From NCBI RefSeq assembly GCF_003051055.1, contig NZ_QAON01000005.1, positions 124,001 to 188,000 on the forward strand: a stretch of 64,000 nt of DNA, given 5' to 3'. The notes below the pieces were generated by a model. It was not told the DNA's origin. It did no database searches and saw nothing but the letters and a program-made list of their open reading frames with translations. The stretch is from Agitococcus lubricus (GTDB taxonomy: Bacteria; Pseudomonadota; Gammaproteobacteria; Pseudomonadales; Moraxellaceae). Below are positions 53,110 to 64,000 of the stretch, piece after piece. The position numbers and the translations under genes were made by a program. The first letter of the stretch is position 1; each line of letters begins with the position of its first letter.

Positions 53110-54030
53110 ATGGCAAGTAGCTTATTGGCACTGATAGATGATATTGCCACTATTTTAGATGATGTGGCGGTCATGACTAAAGTCGCCGCCAAAAAAACGG
53201 CTGGGGTACTCGGTGATGATTTAGCACTCAATGCCCAACAAGTGACGGGCGTACAAGCCGACCGTGAATTACCTGTTGTATGGGCGGTAGCCAAAGGCTC
53301 GCTCATCAATAAAGCCATTTTAGTGCCTGCTGCGCTGCTGATTAGTGCATTTGCACCGTGGGCAGTTGTTCCTCTATTAATGATTGGCGGCGCATTTTTA
53401 TGTTTTGAAGGGTTTGAAAAACTCGCGCATAAACTTTTACATAAACATGAAGAAGACGAACGACATCATCAAGCATTAGTCCATGCAATCAATGACCCAC
53501 AAACGGATATGGTGAGTTTTGAACAAGAAAAAATTAAAGGTGCCGTCAGAACCGATTTTATTTTATCGGCTGAAATTATTGCGATTACCTTAGGAACAGT
53601 CGCGGCCGCTCCTTTTATGCAACAGGTCACCGTATTAACCAGTATTGCACTGATTATGACCATTGGGGTGTATGGTTTAGTCGCTGGTATTGTCAAGTTA
53701 GATGATGCAGGTCTCTATTTAAGCCAACAAGCTAGCCATACCCGCCAACAGTTTGGACGTCTATTATTAACGACCGCACCTTACCTAATGAAAGCCCTAT
53801 CCGTGTTAGGGACAGCCGCCATGTTTATGGTCGGTGGCGGTATTTTGACGCATGGTTTTAGCCCCGCACATGAGGCCATTGAGCACCTTGCTCACAGTGT
53901 GAGTCATCTGCCTGCAGGTGCGTTGTTGAGTGTACTCATTCCAACGCTTTTGGATGCTATTGTTGGCATCATCGCAGGGGCGGTTGTATTAGCCAGTGTA
54001 AATGGTATCCAAAAAGTCATGGGGCGTTAG
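53110..54030 (+). CDS. DUF808 (YedI-type) membrane protein
   Basis: 306 residues with [13 protein letters not shown] start, [10 protein letters not shown], and about 6 membrane segments. Strongly conserved DUF808 pattern; biochemical role unknown. AGGAAT upstream. Confidence 0.85.
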   Translation: MASSLLALIDDIATILDDVAVMTKVAAKKTAGVLGDDLALNAQQVTGVQADRELPVVWAVAKGSLINKAILVPAALLISAFAPWAVVPLLMIGGAFLCFEGFEKLAHKLLHKHEEDERHHQALVHAINDPQTDMVSFEQEKIKGAVRTDFILSAEIIAITLGTVAAAPFMQQVTVLTSIALIMTIGVYGLVAGIVKLDDAGLYLSQQASHTRQQFGRLLLTTAPYLMKALSVLGTAAMFMVGGGILTHGFSPAHEAIEHLAHSVSHLPAGALLSVLIPTLLDAIVGIIAGAVVLASVNGIQKVMGR

Positions 54031-54067
54031 ACAACAACGCACTCTGCCTTAGGCAAATAAGAGATGG

Positions 54068-54103
54068 TGCTAAAGCGACGTATTAAACAACGGCGCTTTA
54101 GCA
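54068..54103. terminator. Hairpin between convergent DUF808 and RTX genes
   Basis: 10-bp perfect stem TGCTAAAGCG/CGCTTTAGCA with a 16-nt loop; likely bidirectional terminator although no T-run is obvious. Confidence 0.5.
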
Positions 54104-54109
54104 ATAGAA

Positions 54110-55915
54110 TTATACTACTGACCAATTTGCCGCGATAACAGCATCATATTGTGCGTGTTCTGCCGCATTAAACTCGGTTTGTCCCAATGGAGGAGGTGTC
54201 ATACCTGCCATTGCATTGACCAAATTTTGCACATTTAGATTCGTTAACATACGACCATCACTCGCTTGGAATTGCTCAACTTGATGATGGGTACTGACAT
54301 ACCAGTTTTTGATGATGACACTATCATTTGTCCCAATGACACTCACTTTTAAGTCCTGACCTACCTGACTAAACCATAACTGGTCGGCGTCTATAGCTCC
54401 TGCAAAACCAGGCTCAAAATTCAGTGTATCAACATTCTCCGCGATATCATTTTCCCAGATAACATCGCGGCTTCCTCCGCGTGCAAAGAAGTAGGCATCT
54501 GCACCTATTCCTCCATACAACACATCATTTCCCGCACCACCATCCAACCAGTCACTGCCTGCACCACCGAGTAAAGTATCGTTACCTATATCACCAAATA
54601 TATAATTATCACCGATATTGCCAGTAATCTTGTTGTTCAAATCATTAGCTAATACATAAGTACTTCCAGTGCCATCGCTACGGAGCGTTTCGACGTTAGC
54701 GGACATTGAATAAAAGCTATTAAAGACTGATAGAATAACTAAGTCTGAACCACTGTTATAGTCCTCTAAGACTATATCTGTATTATTATCAACATAATAG
54801 ATGTCATTACCTTGACCACCTTGCATAGTATCCGCACCTACAAGACCATTGAGAATATTATTCTCATTATTTCCAATTAATACATTATCTAAGCTATTTC
54901 CTTTAGCACGAATAGCTAAATCTGTTAACTGTAAATACTCGATATTAGCGGCAAGGCTATAATCAATACTACTATAGACTTTATCAAAACCTGCATTATA
55001 ACGCTCAATAATGCTATCACCTAGAGTGTTCACATAATAGGTATCATGACCAAGACCTCCCGCCATTTTATCAGTACCTATACCACCATCAAGAATATTG
55101 TCTCCCGCATTACCTACTAATGTATTGGCAAGGTCATTACCTGTTGCATTTAGGTTGGCATTACCTTGCAGTCTCAATATTTCAATATTATCACTATAAT
55201 CACTCAGGTTAAGCGTTATGGTACTATAAATAGTGTCAACACCTTCATTCAAAAACTCTCGTGTAATATCAGTGACTCGGTCTACATAATAAACATCATT
55301 GCCAGTACCACCGAGCATCCAATCACCACCTTGTCCTCCATCTAAGGTATCATTACCCGAACCACCAACCAAATAATCGGTCTCTGCACCTGCTATTAAA
55401 TAGTCATTGCCTGCACCACCATTTAGATAGGCATTATTTAAACTCACATTACGTATAGTCACTGAATTAAGCGTATCATTTTGCTCTGTTCCCAAACTGA
55501 CTATCGTGGAAACGGCAGCAAGCACTTGTGAGCCAAAATAATCATCAGATACTTTAAATAAAAAAGGGGTATTATCAGCCGTAACCCACTGAATACCTTC
55601 ATCATCACTGCGTGTCATATGTCCCGTTAATTGGCCAATATTATTTTCCATTTGTAAACTAACAGCCAAACTATCAGCGACATTGTTGCTATTGTTATTA
55701 CCAACGTCGGCACTGGAGAATGTCATACGTAATATATAATTGGAAGCACCTGTGAATAGCACTTTATCCATGCCCGAACCTAAATTAATCAGGTCTGCCC
55801 CATCGGTTGCATAGTTATAGGATAAGATGTCATCACCCGCTAGACCATCAATTTGGTCATCACTTGCTAGACTAATCAGATTATCATTCCCGTTTGTACC
55901 TGTAATAAAAGCCAT
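54110..55915 (-). CDS. RTX (hemolysin-type calcium-binding repeat) protein
   Basis: 601 residues with several blocks of Gly-Gly-x-Gly-x-Asp nonapeptides (for example near residues 160-205, 270-290, 350-370 and 445-480), each ending in a beta strand with Tyr-Tyr-Val. N-terminal nonapeptide motif also near 28-35. C-terminal segment likely carries the type I secretion signal. No toxin or enzyme domain is apparent. Probably secreted and Ca-binding; no transporter genes are seen nearby. Confidence 0.85.
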   Translation of the reverse strand: MAFITGTNGNDNLISLASDDQIDGLAGDDILSYNYATDGADLINLGSGMDKVLFTGASNYILRMTFSSADVGNNNSNNVADSLAVSLQMENNIGQLTGHMTRSDDEGIQWVTADNTPFLFKVSDDYFGSQVLAAVSTIVSLGTEQNDTLNSVTIRNVSLNNAYLNGGAGNDYLIAGAETDYLVGGSGNDTLDGGQGGDWMLGGTGNDVYYVDRVTDITREFLNEGVDTIYSTITLNLSDYSDNIEILRLQGNANLNATGNDLANTLVGNAGDNILDGGIGTDKMAGGLGHDTYYVNTLGDSIIERYNAGFDKVYSSIDYSLAANIEYLQLTDLAIRAKGNSLDNVLIGNNENNILNGLVGADTMQGGQGNDIYYVDNNTDIVLEDYNSGSDLVILSVFNSFYSMSANVETLRSDGTGSTYVLANDLNNKITGNIGDNYIFGDIGNDTLLGGAGSDWLDGGAGNDVLYGGIGADAYFFARGGSRDVIWENDIAENVDTLNFEPGFAGAIDADQLWFSQVGQDLKVSVIGTNDSVIIKNWYVSTHHQVEQFQASDGRMLTNLNVQNLVNAMAGMTPPPLGQTEFNAAEHAQYDAVIAANWSVV

Positions 55916-56188
55916 ATCTTATATTCCACTCAGTTATTCTTCGTACATAAAACACTCAATAAAACATAGCATAAGATGGCTATTTGAGCCATATCCGCCT
56001 CCTGCTTTTTGATAAGGCTCAAACGCTATCTGCATGATGCTCACTACTATAAAAATACATCATTTAGGATGTTTACCATTAACCACGCAATCCAGCGACA
56101 TATTCCGTCTTTGTTAAGCTAAATTGTCTTGCTATTGTCATCATTTATTTCAATACTGACTTCTCCCCCTAAACTAGGATGTTTTCTT

Positions 56189-57517
56189 ATGATGATGTCA
56201 TGGCCTAAACTCCTGAATCCTGCACGTTTAGGCAGTCGCAAAGCACACGATGAAACCGCACGTAGCCCTTTTCATAAAGACTATGACCGTATTGTATTTT
56301 CGGGTGGATTTAGACGGCTCAATCGTAAAACTCAGGTTCACCCACTCGCCCAACACGATGCCGTTCATACCCGCCTGACTCACAGTTTAGAAGTTTCTTG
56401 TGTGGGGCGTAGCTTAGGGATGTTAGCGGCGGATAAAATTATTGACCAACTTCCACATTGGGTATCACCTGCCGATGTTGGGGCGATTATTCAAGCCGCA
56501 TGTTTAGCCCATGATATTGGCAATCCTCCTTTTGGCCATGCGGGCGAATACGCCATTCGAGATTGGTTTTTACAACCTGCACAAGCACATTTAATTGCCC
56601 TTTTAGCCCCTGCACAAGCAGCCGATTTATGTCAGTTTGAAGGCAACGCGCAAGGCTTACGTATTTTAAGCCAATTAGAATATCACCCCAATGAAGGCGG
56701 TATGCGACTGACCTATGCCACGCTGGGCGCGTACTTAAAATATCCGTGGTTATCGCAGCCTTTGTCGGGTGGGGTGGCCAGCCATAAACGTGCCAAATTT
56801 GGTTGTTATCATACCGAAAAACACCTTTTAGCCACGATTGCCGAACAACTGGGTTTAGTGCAACAAGGCGATTTTCGTTGGTGTCGCCATCCCCTCGCCT
56901 ATTTACTGGAGGCGGCTGATGATATTTGTTATACCTTGATTGATTTAGAAGATGGCTTGGCGTTGGGTATGCTCAGATATGAAGAAATTGAACCCTTATT
57001 TCTACAATTATTAGATGATTTACCGCCACCACCCGAGTTACGTCAGACTGTACCCGCCCCACAAAAAATTGCGGCTTTACGCGGTAAAGCCATTGAAAAA
57101 TTAGTAAATGCGGTCAGTGAAGCCTTTGCCCAACAACAAGAGGCGTTATTAACTGGTCAATTAACGGGTAGCTTATTAAATCACTGCTCTGCTACCTTAT
57201 CTGAGGGTATTGACGCCGCCAAAGCATTGGCACGAGAGCGTATTTTTAATCACCCGCAAAAAGCACAGCTCGAACTAGCAGCTTATGCCAGTTTACATAC
57301 CTTACTCAATGCGTTTGCCGAGATGACAGCCTGTAGTTATAAACAACAAGCCCTGACGTTTAAGCAGCAACGATTACAACAGTTATTGGGTGGCCAAATT
57401 ATTGATAGTACAGATAATTTATATTTAGGACTGATGCAAATGCTCGACTTTATTGCCAGTTTATCCGACCATCATGCCTTGTCTTTAGCGCAAAGTTTAC
57501 AGGGTATTCAGCATTAG
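56189..57517 (+). CDS. dgt: dGTPase (deoxyguanosinetriphosphate triphosphohydrolase)
   Basis: 442 residues from the first of three Met codons at 56189. HD-domain metal ligands: Arg-Leu-Thr-His-Ser-Leu-Glu-Val, Ala-His-Asp-Ile-Gly-Asn-Pro-Pro-Phe-Gly-His-Ala-Gly-Glu and Asp-Asp-Ile-Cys-Tyr. Starts with Arg-Ser-Pro-Phe-His-Lys-Asp-Tyr-Asp-Arg-Ile. Converts dGTP to deoxyguanosine; dNTP pool and phage defence roles are known in this family. Confidence 0.9.
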   Translation: MMMSWPKLLNPARLGSRKAHDETARSPFHKDYDRIVFSGGFRRLNRKTQVHPLAQHDAVHTRLTHSLEVSCVGRSLGMLAADKIIDQLPHWVSPADVGAIIQAACLAHDIGNPPFGHAGEYAIRDWFLQPAQAHLIALLAPAQAADLCQFEGNAQGLRILSQLEYHPNEGGMRLTYATLGAYLKYPWLSQPLSGGVASHKRAKFGCYHTEKHLLATIAEQLGLVQQGDFRWCRHPLAYLLEAADDICYTLIDLEDGLALGMLRYEEIEPLFLQLLDDLPPPPELRQTVPAPQKIAALRGKAIEKLVNAVSEAFAQQQEALLTGQLTGSLLNHCSATLSEGIDAAKALARERIFNHPQKAQLELAAYASLHTLLNAFAEMTACSYKQQALTFKQQRLQQLLGGQIIDSTDNLYLGLMQMLDFIASLSDHHALSLAQSLQGIQH

Positions 57518-57700
57518 CGAGGATTGACGCAACTAAGCAATTTTTTGGTCATGAATCGCGTTATACTCAGCACTATCAAGGCATTAGAAATAAATGCCCA
57601 GTAGGTCTAGATATTTGCTACGATTCTTATATAGTTAGAACATAAATTCAGCCTGTCATCGACAGACACTTTTGGAACAAAAACAAGCCTAGAGGCATGT

Positions 57701-58066
57701 ATGGCGCATATTTTGATTATTGATGATTCCCCCACAGAACAAGCTGGTCTTAGTCAGATGTTGCATAAATATGGACATATTTGTTCATTTGCAAACACTG
57801 GTGAAATTGGCGTTGCAACGGCCAAAAAAAGCAAACCCGACCTCATTCTGATGGATGTCGTAATGCCCGAAACCAATGGTTTTCAGGCAACACGCAAGAT
57901 TTCCAAAGACCCAGAAACTGCTCATATCCCCATTATTATGGTTAGCACCAAAAATCAGGCCACTGACCGTTTATGGGGCTTACGTCAGGGTGCCAGTGAA
58001 TACCTCACCAAACCTGTGACTGAAGCATCCTTAATTGCAGCCGTCGATAAACTATTAGCTAAATAA
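57701..58066 (+). CDS. pilH: CheY-like response regulator, PilH-type
   Basis: 121 residues, a lone receiver domain. Asp-Asp near 8-9, phospho-acceptor Asp near 51 (Leu-Met-Asp-Val-Val-Met-Pro-Glu), Thr/Ser and Lys near 83 and 103 (Leu-Thr-Lys-Pro-Val). Matches PilH of twitching motility, which controls pilus retraction; the usual pilG partner is not adjacent. Confidence 0.85.
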   Translation: MAHILIIDDSPTEQAGLSQMLHKYGHICSFANTGEIGVATAKKSKPDLILMDVVMPETNGFQATRKISKDPETAHIPIIMVSTKNQATDRLWGLRQGASEYLTKPVTEASLIAAVDKLLAK

Positions 58067-58996
58067 ACCACGTATCCCCGCAATGCCTTGCCCCCCATAA
58101 TGTTGGGCAAGGTGTGTATCCTGCATCAACATACCACCCAAAGCATAAACAGGCAGTTTTGCTTGCTGCACACACGCCACAAAATATGGCCACCCTAATC
58201 CCGTTTGTTCGGGATGAGAAACTGTGTTTTTGATTGGCGACAAAGTCGCTGCATCTGCCCCTAAACACCAAGCCTGATTCAGTTCTGTGATATTGTGTGC
58301 CGACACCCACAGATAATGCTGTGCGGCTAAACCTAAGTCTTGGCGACTCTGTACACTATGCAGTTGCTGTGCGGTGAGATGCAAGCCTGCCGCCAACGGC
58401 ACGTCTACCAATAAATCGACATGATAATGCAATATCAATGCAGCCTGCCGTTGTTGACATATCACAGCGACCTGTTGTGCCAACGTCAAATAATCTGCTT
58501 TAGCTAAGGTTTTGGCACGTAAACACACAAACATTCCCTGCGTGATACGCGGTGTTAACCAAGCAACTAGGTCACCGCCAACCTCATGTGGTTCTGGCGT
58601 GATGTGGTATTTTTCGGGTAATAAAGCGGCTTTAATAATAGGACCATTAGCCGCAGGGAAGGCATAGTCAGCGAATTGTGCAGGCGTTATCCATAACACA
58701 GGCTGCCCTTCAGCACCGTGTGCTTCGCCCGTAAAACGAGTCACTCTAAATACCTGTAAACGTACCGATTTATCGGGATAATGATGCTCTACTGTCAATA
58801 AGCGTCGATATTCCGTTGCTTGAATACCTAATTCTTCCTGTAACTCTCTGACTAATGCCTGTTCGGGTGTTTCATCAGCATCCACCTTCCCCCCTGCAAA
58901 CTCCCACAACCCCCCTTGATGTTTATGTAGCGGACGCTGGGCAATCAATAATTGGCCTTGTGGATTATGAATCACGGCTGCAACCACGTTTAACAT
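58055..58996 (-). CDS. mutT: MutT Nudix hydrolase fused to TMP-synthase-like domain
   Basis: 313 residues. Nudix box Gly-Gly-Lys-Val-Asp-Ala-Asp-Glu-Thr-Pro-Glu-Gln-Ala, then Arg-Glu-Leu-Gln-Glu-Glu-Leu near 37-59. From about 135 a thiamine-phosphate-synthase-like half with His-Tyr-His-Val-Asp-Leu and Tyr-Ala-Leu-Gly-Gly-Met-Leu. Hydrolyses oxidised dGTP; the second half is of unproven function, as in other gammaproteobacterial fusions. Overlaps pilH's end by 12 bases (convergent). Confidence 0.9.
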   Translation of the reverse strand: MLNVVAAVIHNPQGQLLIAQRPLHKHQGGLWEFAGGKVDADETPEQALVRELQEELGIQATEYRRLLTVEHHYPDKSVRLQVFRVTRFTGEAHGAEGQPVLWITPAQFADYAFPAANGPIIKAALLPEKYHITPEPHEVGGDLVAWLTPRITQGMFVCLRAKTLAKADYLTLAQQVAVICQQRQAALILHYHVDLLVDVPLAAGLHLTAQQLHSVQSRQDLGLAAQHYLWVSAHNITELNQAWCLGADAATLSPIKNTVSHPEQTGLGWPYFVACVQQAKLPVYALGGMLMQDTHLAQHYGGQGIAGIRGLFS

Positions 58997-59171
58997 TATC
59001 TTATCCGTATCTAAAACGACGAGTTTATCGAATTTTTTACTCAGCGTTTAGCTCATCGCCTCTCAATATGTTGACAAACTGATACGTTTTTTACCGTTTC
59101 ATAACGAAATATGCTGATTTTTTAAGCTATCTTTAATCATAATTATTTGAAAAATTTTGGAAACCACAACC

Positions 59172-59960
59172 ATGAATCACTCGTCTCCAACACCCAGCCT
59201 ACACCCTTTAGTGGCAACGGCTTCTATTAGTGTTATTTTATTTAGCGGTGTGGGTATTGCTTATATGACAGGCTTATTGCCTCAAACGTCTTCTGCCCTC
59301 GCACCGCATCTGACTGCAACGCCTTCTCAACCTGCAACACCAACAGTGCTGACACCCCCCGTCTCCTCGCCCACGCCAGTGCTTGCGTTAACGACTGCTC
59401 AAAGCACACACACAGAAAAACAGGCTACGCCAAGTGTACAGACGCCCCCTGTTATCGCACCACACCCCCCCAAGGTAGACAAAACAGCCGCTAGTCATAA
59501 ACACAGCAACGTATATAAAACTGCTAGCCAAGAACCTGAATATGTCTTAACTAAACCCAAAACAACAAGTATCAAAAACACCAATGACGTGGCAACCACA
59601 CCTAAAAAAATGGAAAGCAAAATCTGTGATAATTGTGGCACTATCGTGGCCATTCGCCATTCGGTGTCAGAAACTCAGCCTAGTGGTTTAGGGGCAATGA
59701 GTGGCGCGATTATTGGTGGTGTCATGGGTCATCAATTTGGCAAAGGTGACGGCAAACGCGCTATGACGGCTATTGGGGCGCTGGGTGGTGCAATGGCAGG
59801 TAATCAGTTAGAACAGCAAGGGCGACGTATTGATGGCTATCATATCACCGTACAAATGGATAACGGCGGTTCGCGTCAATTTAGTTTTGCTTACGACCCC
59901 AAGTTTTATGTCGGTGAAAATGTCCATGTCAACGGTGGCTCTCTTCAACATACTTACTAA
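59172..59960 (+). CDS. Glycine-zipper membrane protein
   Basis: 262 residues from the ATG at 59172. One N-terminal membrane segment (about 15-35), a long Thr/Pro/Ser-rich spacer, then Cys-Asp-Asn-Cys-Gly-Thr and a glycine zipper (Gly-Ala-Met-Ser-Gly-Ala-Ile-Ile-Gly-Gly-Val-Met-Gly-His) near 175-200, followed by a conserved beta end. SlyB/YfgH-like fold; envelope role unknown. Confidence 0.75.
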   Translation: MNHSSPTPSLHPLVATASISVILFSGVGIAYMTGLLPQTSSALAPHLTATPSQPATPTVLTPPVSSPTPVLALTTAQSTHTEKQATPSVQTPPVIAPHPPKVDKTAASHKHSNVYKTASQEPEYVLTKPKTTSIKNTNDVATTPKKMESKICDNCGTIVAIRHSVSETQPSGLGAMSGAIIGGVMGHQFGKGDGKRAMTAIGALGGAMAGNQLEQQGRRIDGYHITVQMDNGGSRQFSFAYDPKFYVGENVHVNGGSLQHTY

Positions 59961-60004
59961 ATAAAGATGAGCGAGTGATTGCGTCTGCTTCGGGATGTGC
60001 ATAG

Positions 60005-62305
<2,301 letters not shown>

Positions 62306-62453
62306 GTTGAACGGATTCAGGGCTTAGGCGCTTTATGACACTGAATATGTTTTACCAGTATAAAGGCATCAAAAATGTCTAAAATACGAGTAAAAATAAA
62401 CGCCTATGTCCTGTCAGTATGTCATTACTACACAGACCATGCAGCCCTGCATC

Positions 62454-62485
62454 TTGGTAGAGGGAACATTGCTTCCCCCTACCAG
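62454..62485. terminator. Hairpin downstream of katG
   Basis: Imperfect stem GGTAGAGGGAA / TTCCCCCTACC with a short loop, then CCCTTTTCTT. It may end katG or argJ transcripts. Confidence 0.4.
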
Positions 62486-62493
62486 CCCTTTTC

Positions 62494-63714
62494 TTAAGAC
62501 CGATAATCGGCATTGATTTTCACATAATCATAGGAAAAATCACATGTCCATACGGTATCGTTAGCCTCGCCACGATTTAAGACAATACGAATGGTAATTT
62601 CGGGTTGTTTCATCACGGCTGCGCCCAATTCTTCACGATAACTGACGGCTGCACCACCATTTTCACAAATACAGACATCGTCCAAATAGACATTGATTTT
62701 ACTGACATCTAAGTTCGGCACACCGCTACGACCAATCGCCGCTAAAATACGTCCCCAGTTAGGGTCAGAAGCAAAAAACGCGGTTTTAATCAGTGGCGAA
62801 TGTGCTACGGCATAAGCGACATCACAGCACTCCTGCGTATTTGCACCACCTTCCACTTTGACCGTCATAAACTTGGTTGCGCCTTCACCATCTCTCACAA
62901 TTAATTGTGCCAAACGCAAAAAGCTACGTTGTAAGGCAGCAAAAAAGGCCTCATATAACGCACCGTTACGCTCAGTCATCAGGGGATTCCCTGCGGCACC
63001 TGTCGCTACTAACACACACGCATCATTGGTAGAGGTATCGCCATCAATGGTAATACGGTTGAAAGATTGCTCGGTTACTTCGGCTAATAGACTTTGCAAC
63101 AAGCCGCGCTCTACCGCCACATCGGTTGCCACAAAACCTAACATCGTCGCCATATTCGGGCGAATCATGCCTGCGCCTTTAGAAATACCCGTGATGGTAT
63201 ACGTCACACCGTCAACCGTAAATTGTTCACTTGCCCCTTTAGGTAAGGTGTCGGTGGTCATAATGCCTGTTGCTGCTGCCGACCAATTATCCTCTTGTAA
63301 TGCGGCTAAGGCGGCGGGTAATCCTGCTTCTAATTTAGCAATCGGTAATTGTTCACCAATCACGCCAGTCGAAAAAGGCAATACCGCTTCTGCTTGAATA
63401 TGCGCCAATTCTGCTAAGGCAGCACAGCTACGCAACGCATTGGTCATGCCTGTGGTGCCTGTCCCTGCATTCGCATTACCCGTATTAATAATTAAATAAC
63501 GGCTATTGGCTTGAGCTAAATTGGCTTTGGCTACTTGTACAGGCGCAGCACAAAAGGCATTGGTGGTAAATACTGCGGCGGTGTTGGCAGACGCTGCCAA
63601 TTCAAAGACCACTAAATCTTTACGATTTTTATATCGAATATATGCTTCCGCGATTCCAATACGTACACCCTTAACAGGATGCATAATAGGCATAGATAAA
63701 TCACCAACAGCCAT
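62494..63714 (-). CDS. argJ: Bifunctional ornithine acetyltransferase / N-acetylglutamate synthase
   Basis: 406 residues from the ATG at 63714, with an AAGGA site; the frame is open earlier. Cleavage motif Ile-Met-Thr-Thr-Asp-Thr (autoproteolysis after Met/at Thr) plus Gly-Lys-Gly-Ala-Gly-Met-Ile style motif. Arginine cycle enzyme. Next to secA, as in Moraxellaceae. Confidence 0.94.
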   Translation of the reverse strand: MAVGDLSMPIMHPVKGVRIGIAEAYIRYKNRKDLVVFELAASANTAAVFTTNAFCAAPVQVAKANLAQANSRYLIINTGNANAGTGTTGMTNALRSCAALAELAHIQAEAVLPFSTGVIGEQLPIAKLEAGLPAALAALQEDNWSAAATGIMTTDTLPKGASEQFTVDGVTYTITGISKGAGMIRPNMATMLGFVATDVAVERGLLQSLLAEVTEQSFNRITIDGDTSTNDACVLVATGAAGNPLMTERNGALYEAFFAALQRSFLRLAQLIVRDGEGATKFMTVKVEGGANTQECCDVAYAVAHSPLIKTAFFASDPNWGRILAAIGRSGVPNLDVSKINVYLDDVCICENGGAAVSYREELGAAVMKQPEITIRIVLNRGEANDTVWTCDFSYDYVKINADYRS

Positions 63715-63787
63715 TATTGTTTCCTTTTTTATCAGAAGGACAATATGAATGAGCAATAACCGTGAGCGCAGCTATTACCCGTTTAGT

Positions 63788-63815
63788 AAAAAAGGGCTAC
63801 TGATAGCCCTTTTTT
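63788..63815. terminator. Bidirectional terminator between secA and argJ
   Basis: 12-bp stem AAAAAAGGGCTA/TAGCCCTTTTTT with 4-nt loop CTGA, T-runs both ways. Ends secA transcription. Confidence 0.9.
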
Positions 63816-63832
63816 TCAGTACTACAAGCGTA

Positions 63833-64000
63833 TTACGCAAGTTGACCATGACAATGTTTATATTTTTTGCCTGAGCCACAAGGACAGGGATCATTACGAC
63901 CAATGTGTTGCCCCGCAAAAGGATTCGCATGGCTCGTGGTAGGTTCTTCAACCGTCACCGAAATGTTACCTTCGGCATCAGGCAAACCATCAACTTGTGC
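63833..64000 (-). CDS. secA: SecA C-terminus (gene continues beyond window)
   Basis: 55 residues in frame to the right edge, ending TAA at 63833. Contains the SEC-C zinc motif [16 protein letters not shown] (SecB-binding tail). Motor of the Sec translocon. The rest lies outside. Confidence 0.95.
   Translation of the reverse strand, partial: AQVDGLPDAEGNISVTVEEPTTSHANPFAGQHIGRNDPCPCGSGKKYKHCHGQLA

Noticed and set aside
62858-63397. Plus-strand frame of 179 codons inside argJ
   Set aside because: Antisense to a clear argJ gene; no start site or family.

Overview
The window joins two kinds of DNA. Bases 1 to about 27,154 are most of an integrated siphovirus-type prophage, and about 27,155 to 64,000 is chromosome of a Gram-negative gammaproteobacterium. 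Host genes such as secA next to argJ, dapE, rimO, katG, a PilH-type regulator and a MutT/TMP-synthase fusion, with moderately low GC, suggest Pseudomonadales, probably Moraxellaceae-like. That taxonomic call is an inference from gene content.

Prophage, read from its right end: the chromosome side carries only the 3' half of a tRNA-Lys(TTT) gene (27105-27154), the expected attR scar. The integrase lies beside it. The other attachment site and the intact tRNA lie left of position 1. A lambda-like switch sits at 22.1-22.3 kb: a CI-type repressor (+), a Cro-like protein (-) and three operators at 24-25 bp spacing. A second promoter region at 23.37-23.41 kb carries two copies of the same operator. 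Rightward from there runs an early operon of small proteins, DUF4224 protein and integrase. Leftward from cro come a Toprim primase, an SF3-type helicase, a repeat-rich presumptive origin (18.87-19.16 kb), a Q-like antiterminator, then lysis genes (amidase, tiny lipoprotein, holin-like), HNH endonuclease, terminase, portal, protease, capsid, head-tail connectors, tail tube, G/GT chaperones with a slippery A AAA AAC site, tape measure and tail-tip proteins. The last gene runs off the left edge.

Between the GT chaperone and the tape-measure gene, where lambda-like phages normally have nothing, lies a 3-kb accessory island (about 5.1-8.16 kb). It holds two unknown genes, an AntA/AntB antirepressor and an oppositely oriented exported protein. 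The antirepressor is preceded by a long, strongly structured leader in which one central element could pair either with an upstream copy or with the antirepressor ribosome-binding site. This is the best candidate in the window for an undescribed regulatory system.

Host part: START-domain protein; a LysR-flanked cluster of two glutathione transferases, two tautomerases and a BenE-family transporter; aldehyde dehydrogenase; pterin dehydratase; DinB protein; a three-module FAD-oxidase/methyltransferase/unknown protein of about 1,100 residues; a branched-chain amino acid ABC operon with a Uma2 nuclease-like gene inserted between livM and livG; dapE; an MpaB-family oxygenase with a divergent TetR regulator; M48 protease plus LemA; rimO; cytochrome b561; DUF808; an RTX repeat protein; dGTPase; pilH; mutT/thiE fusion; glycine-zipper protein; katG; argJ; and the C-terminus of secA. 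REP-like hairpins with a shared TTCGACTNCGCTCA core flank the livK gene.
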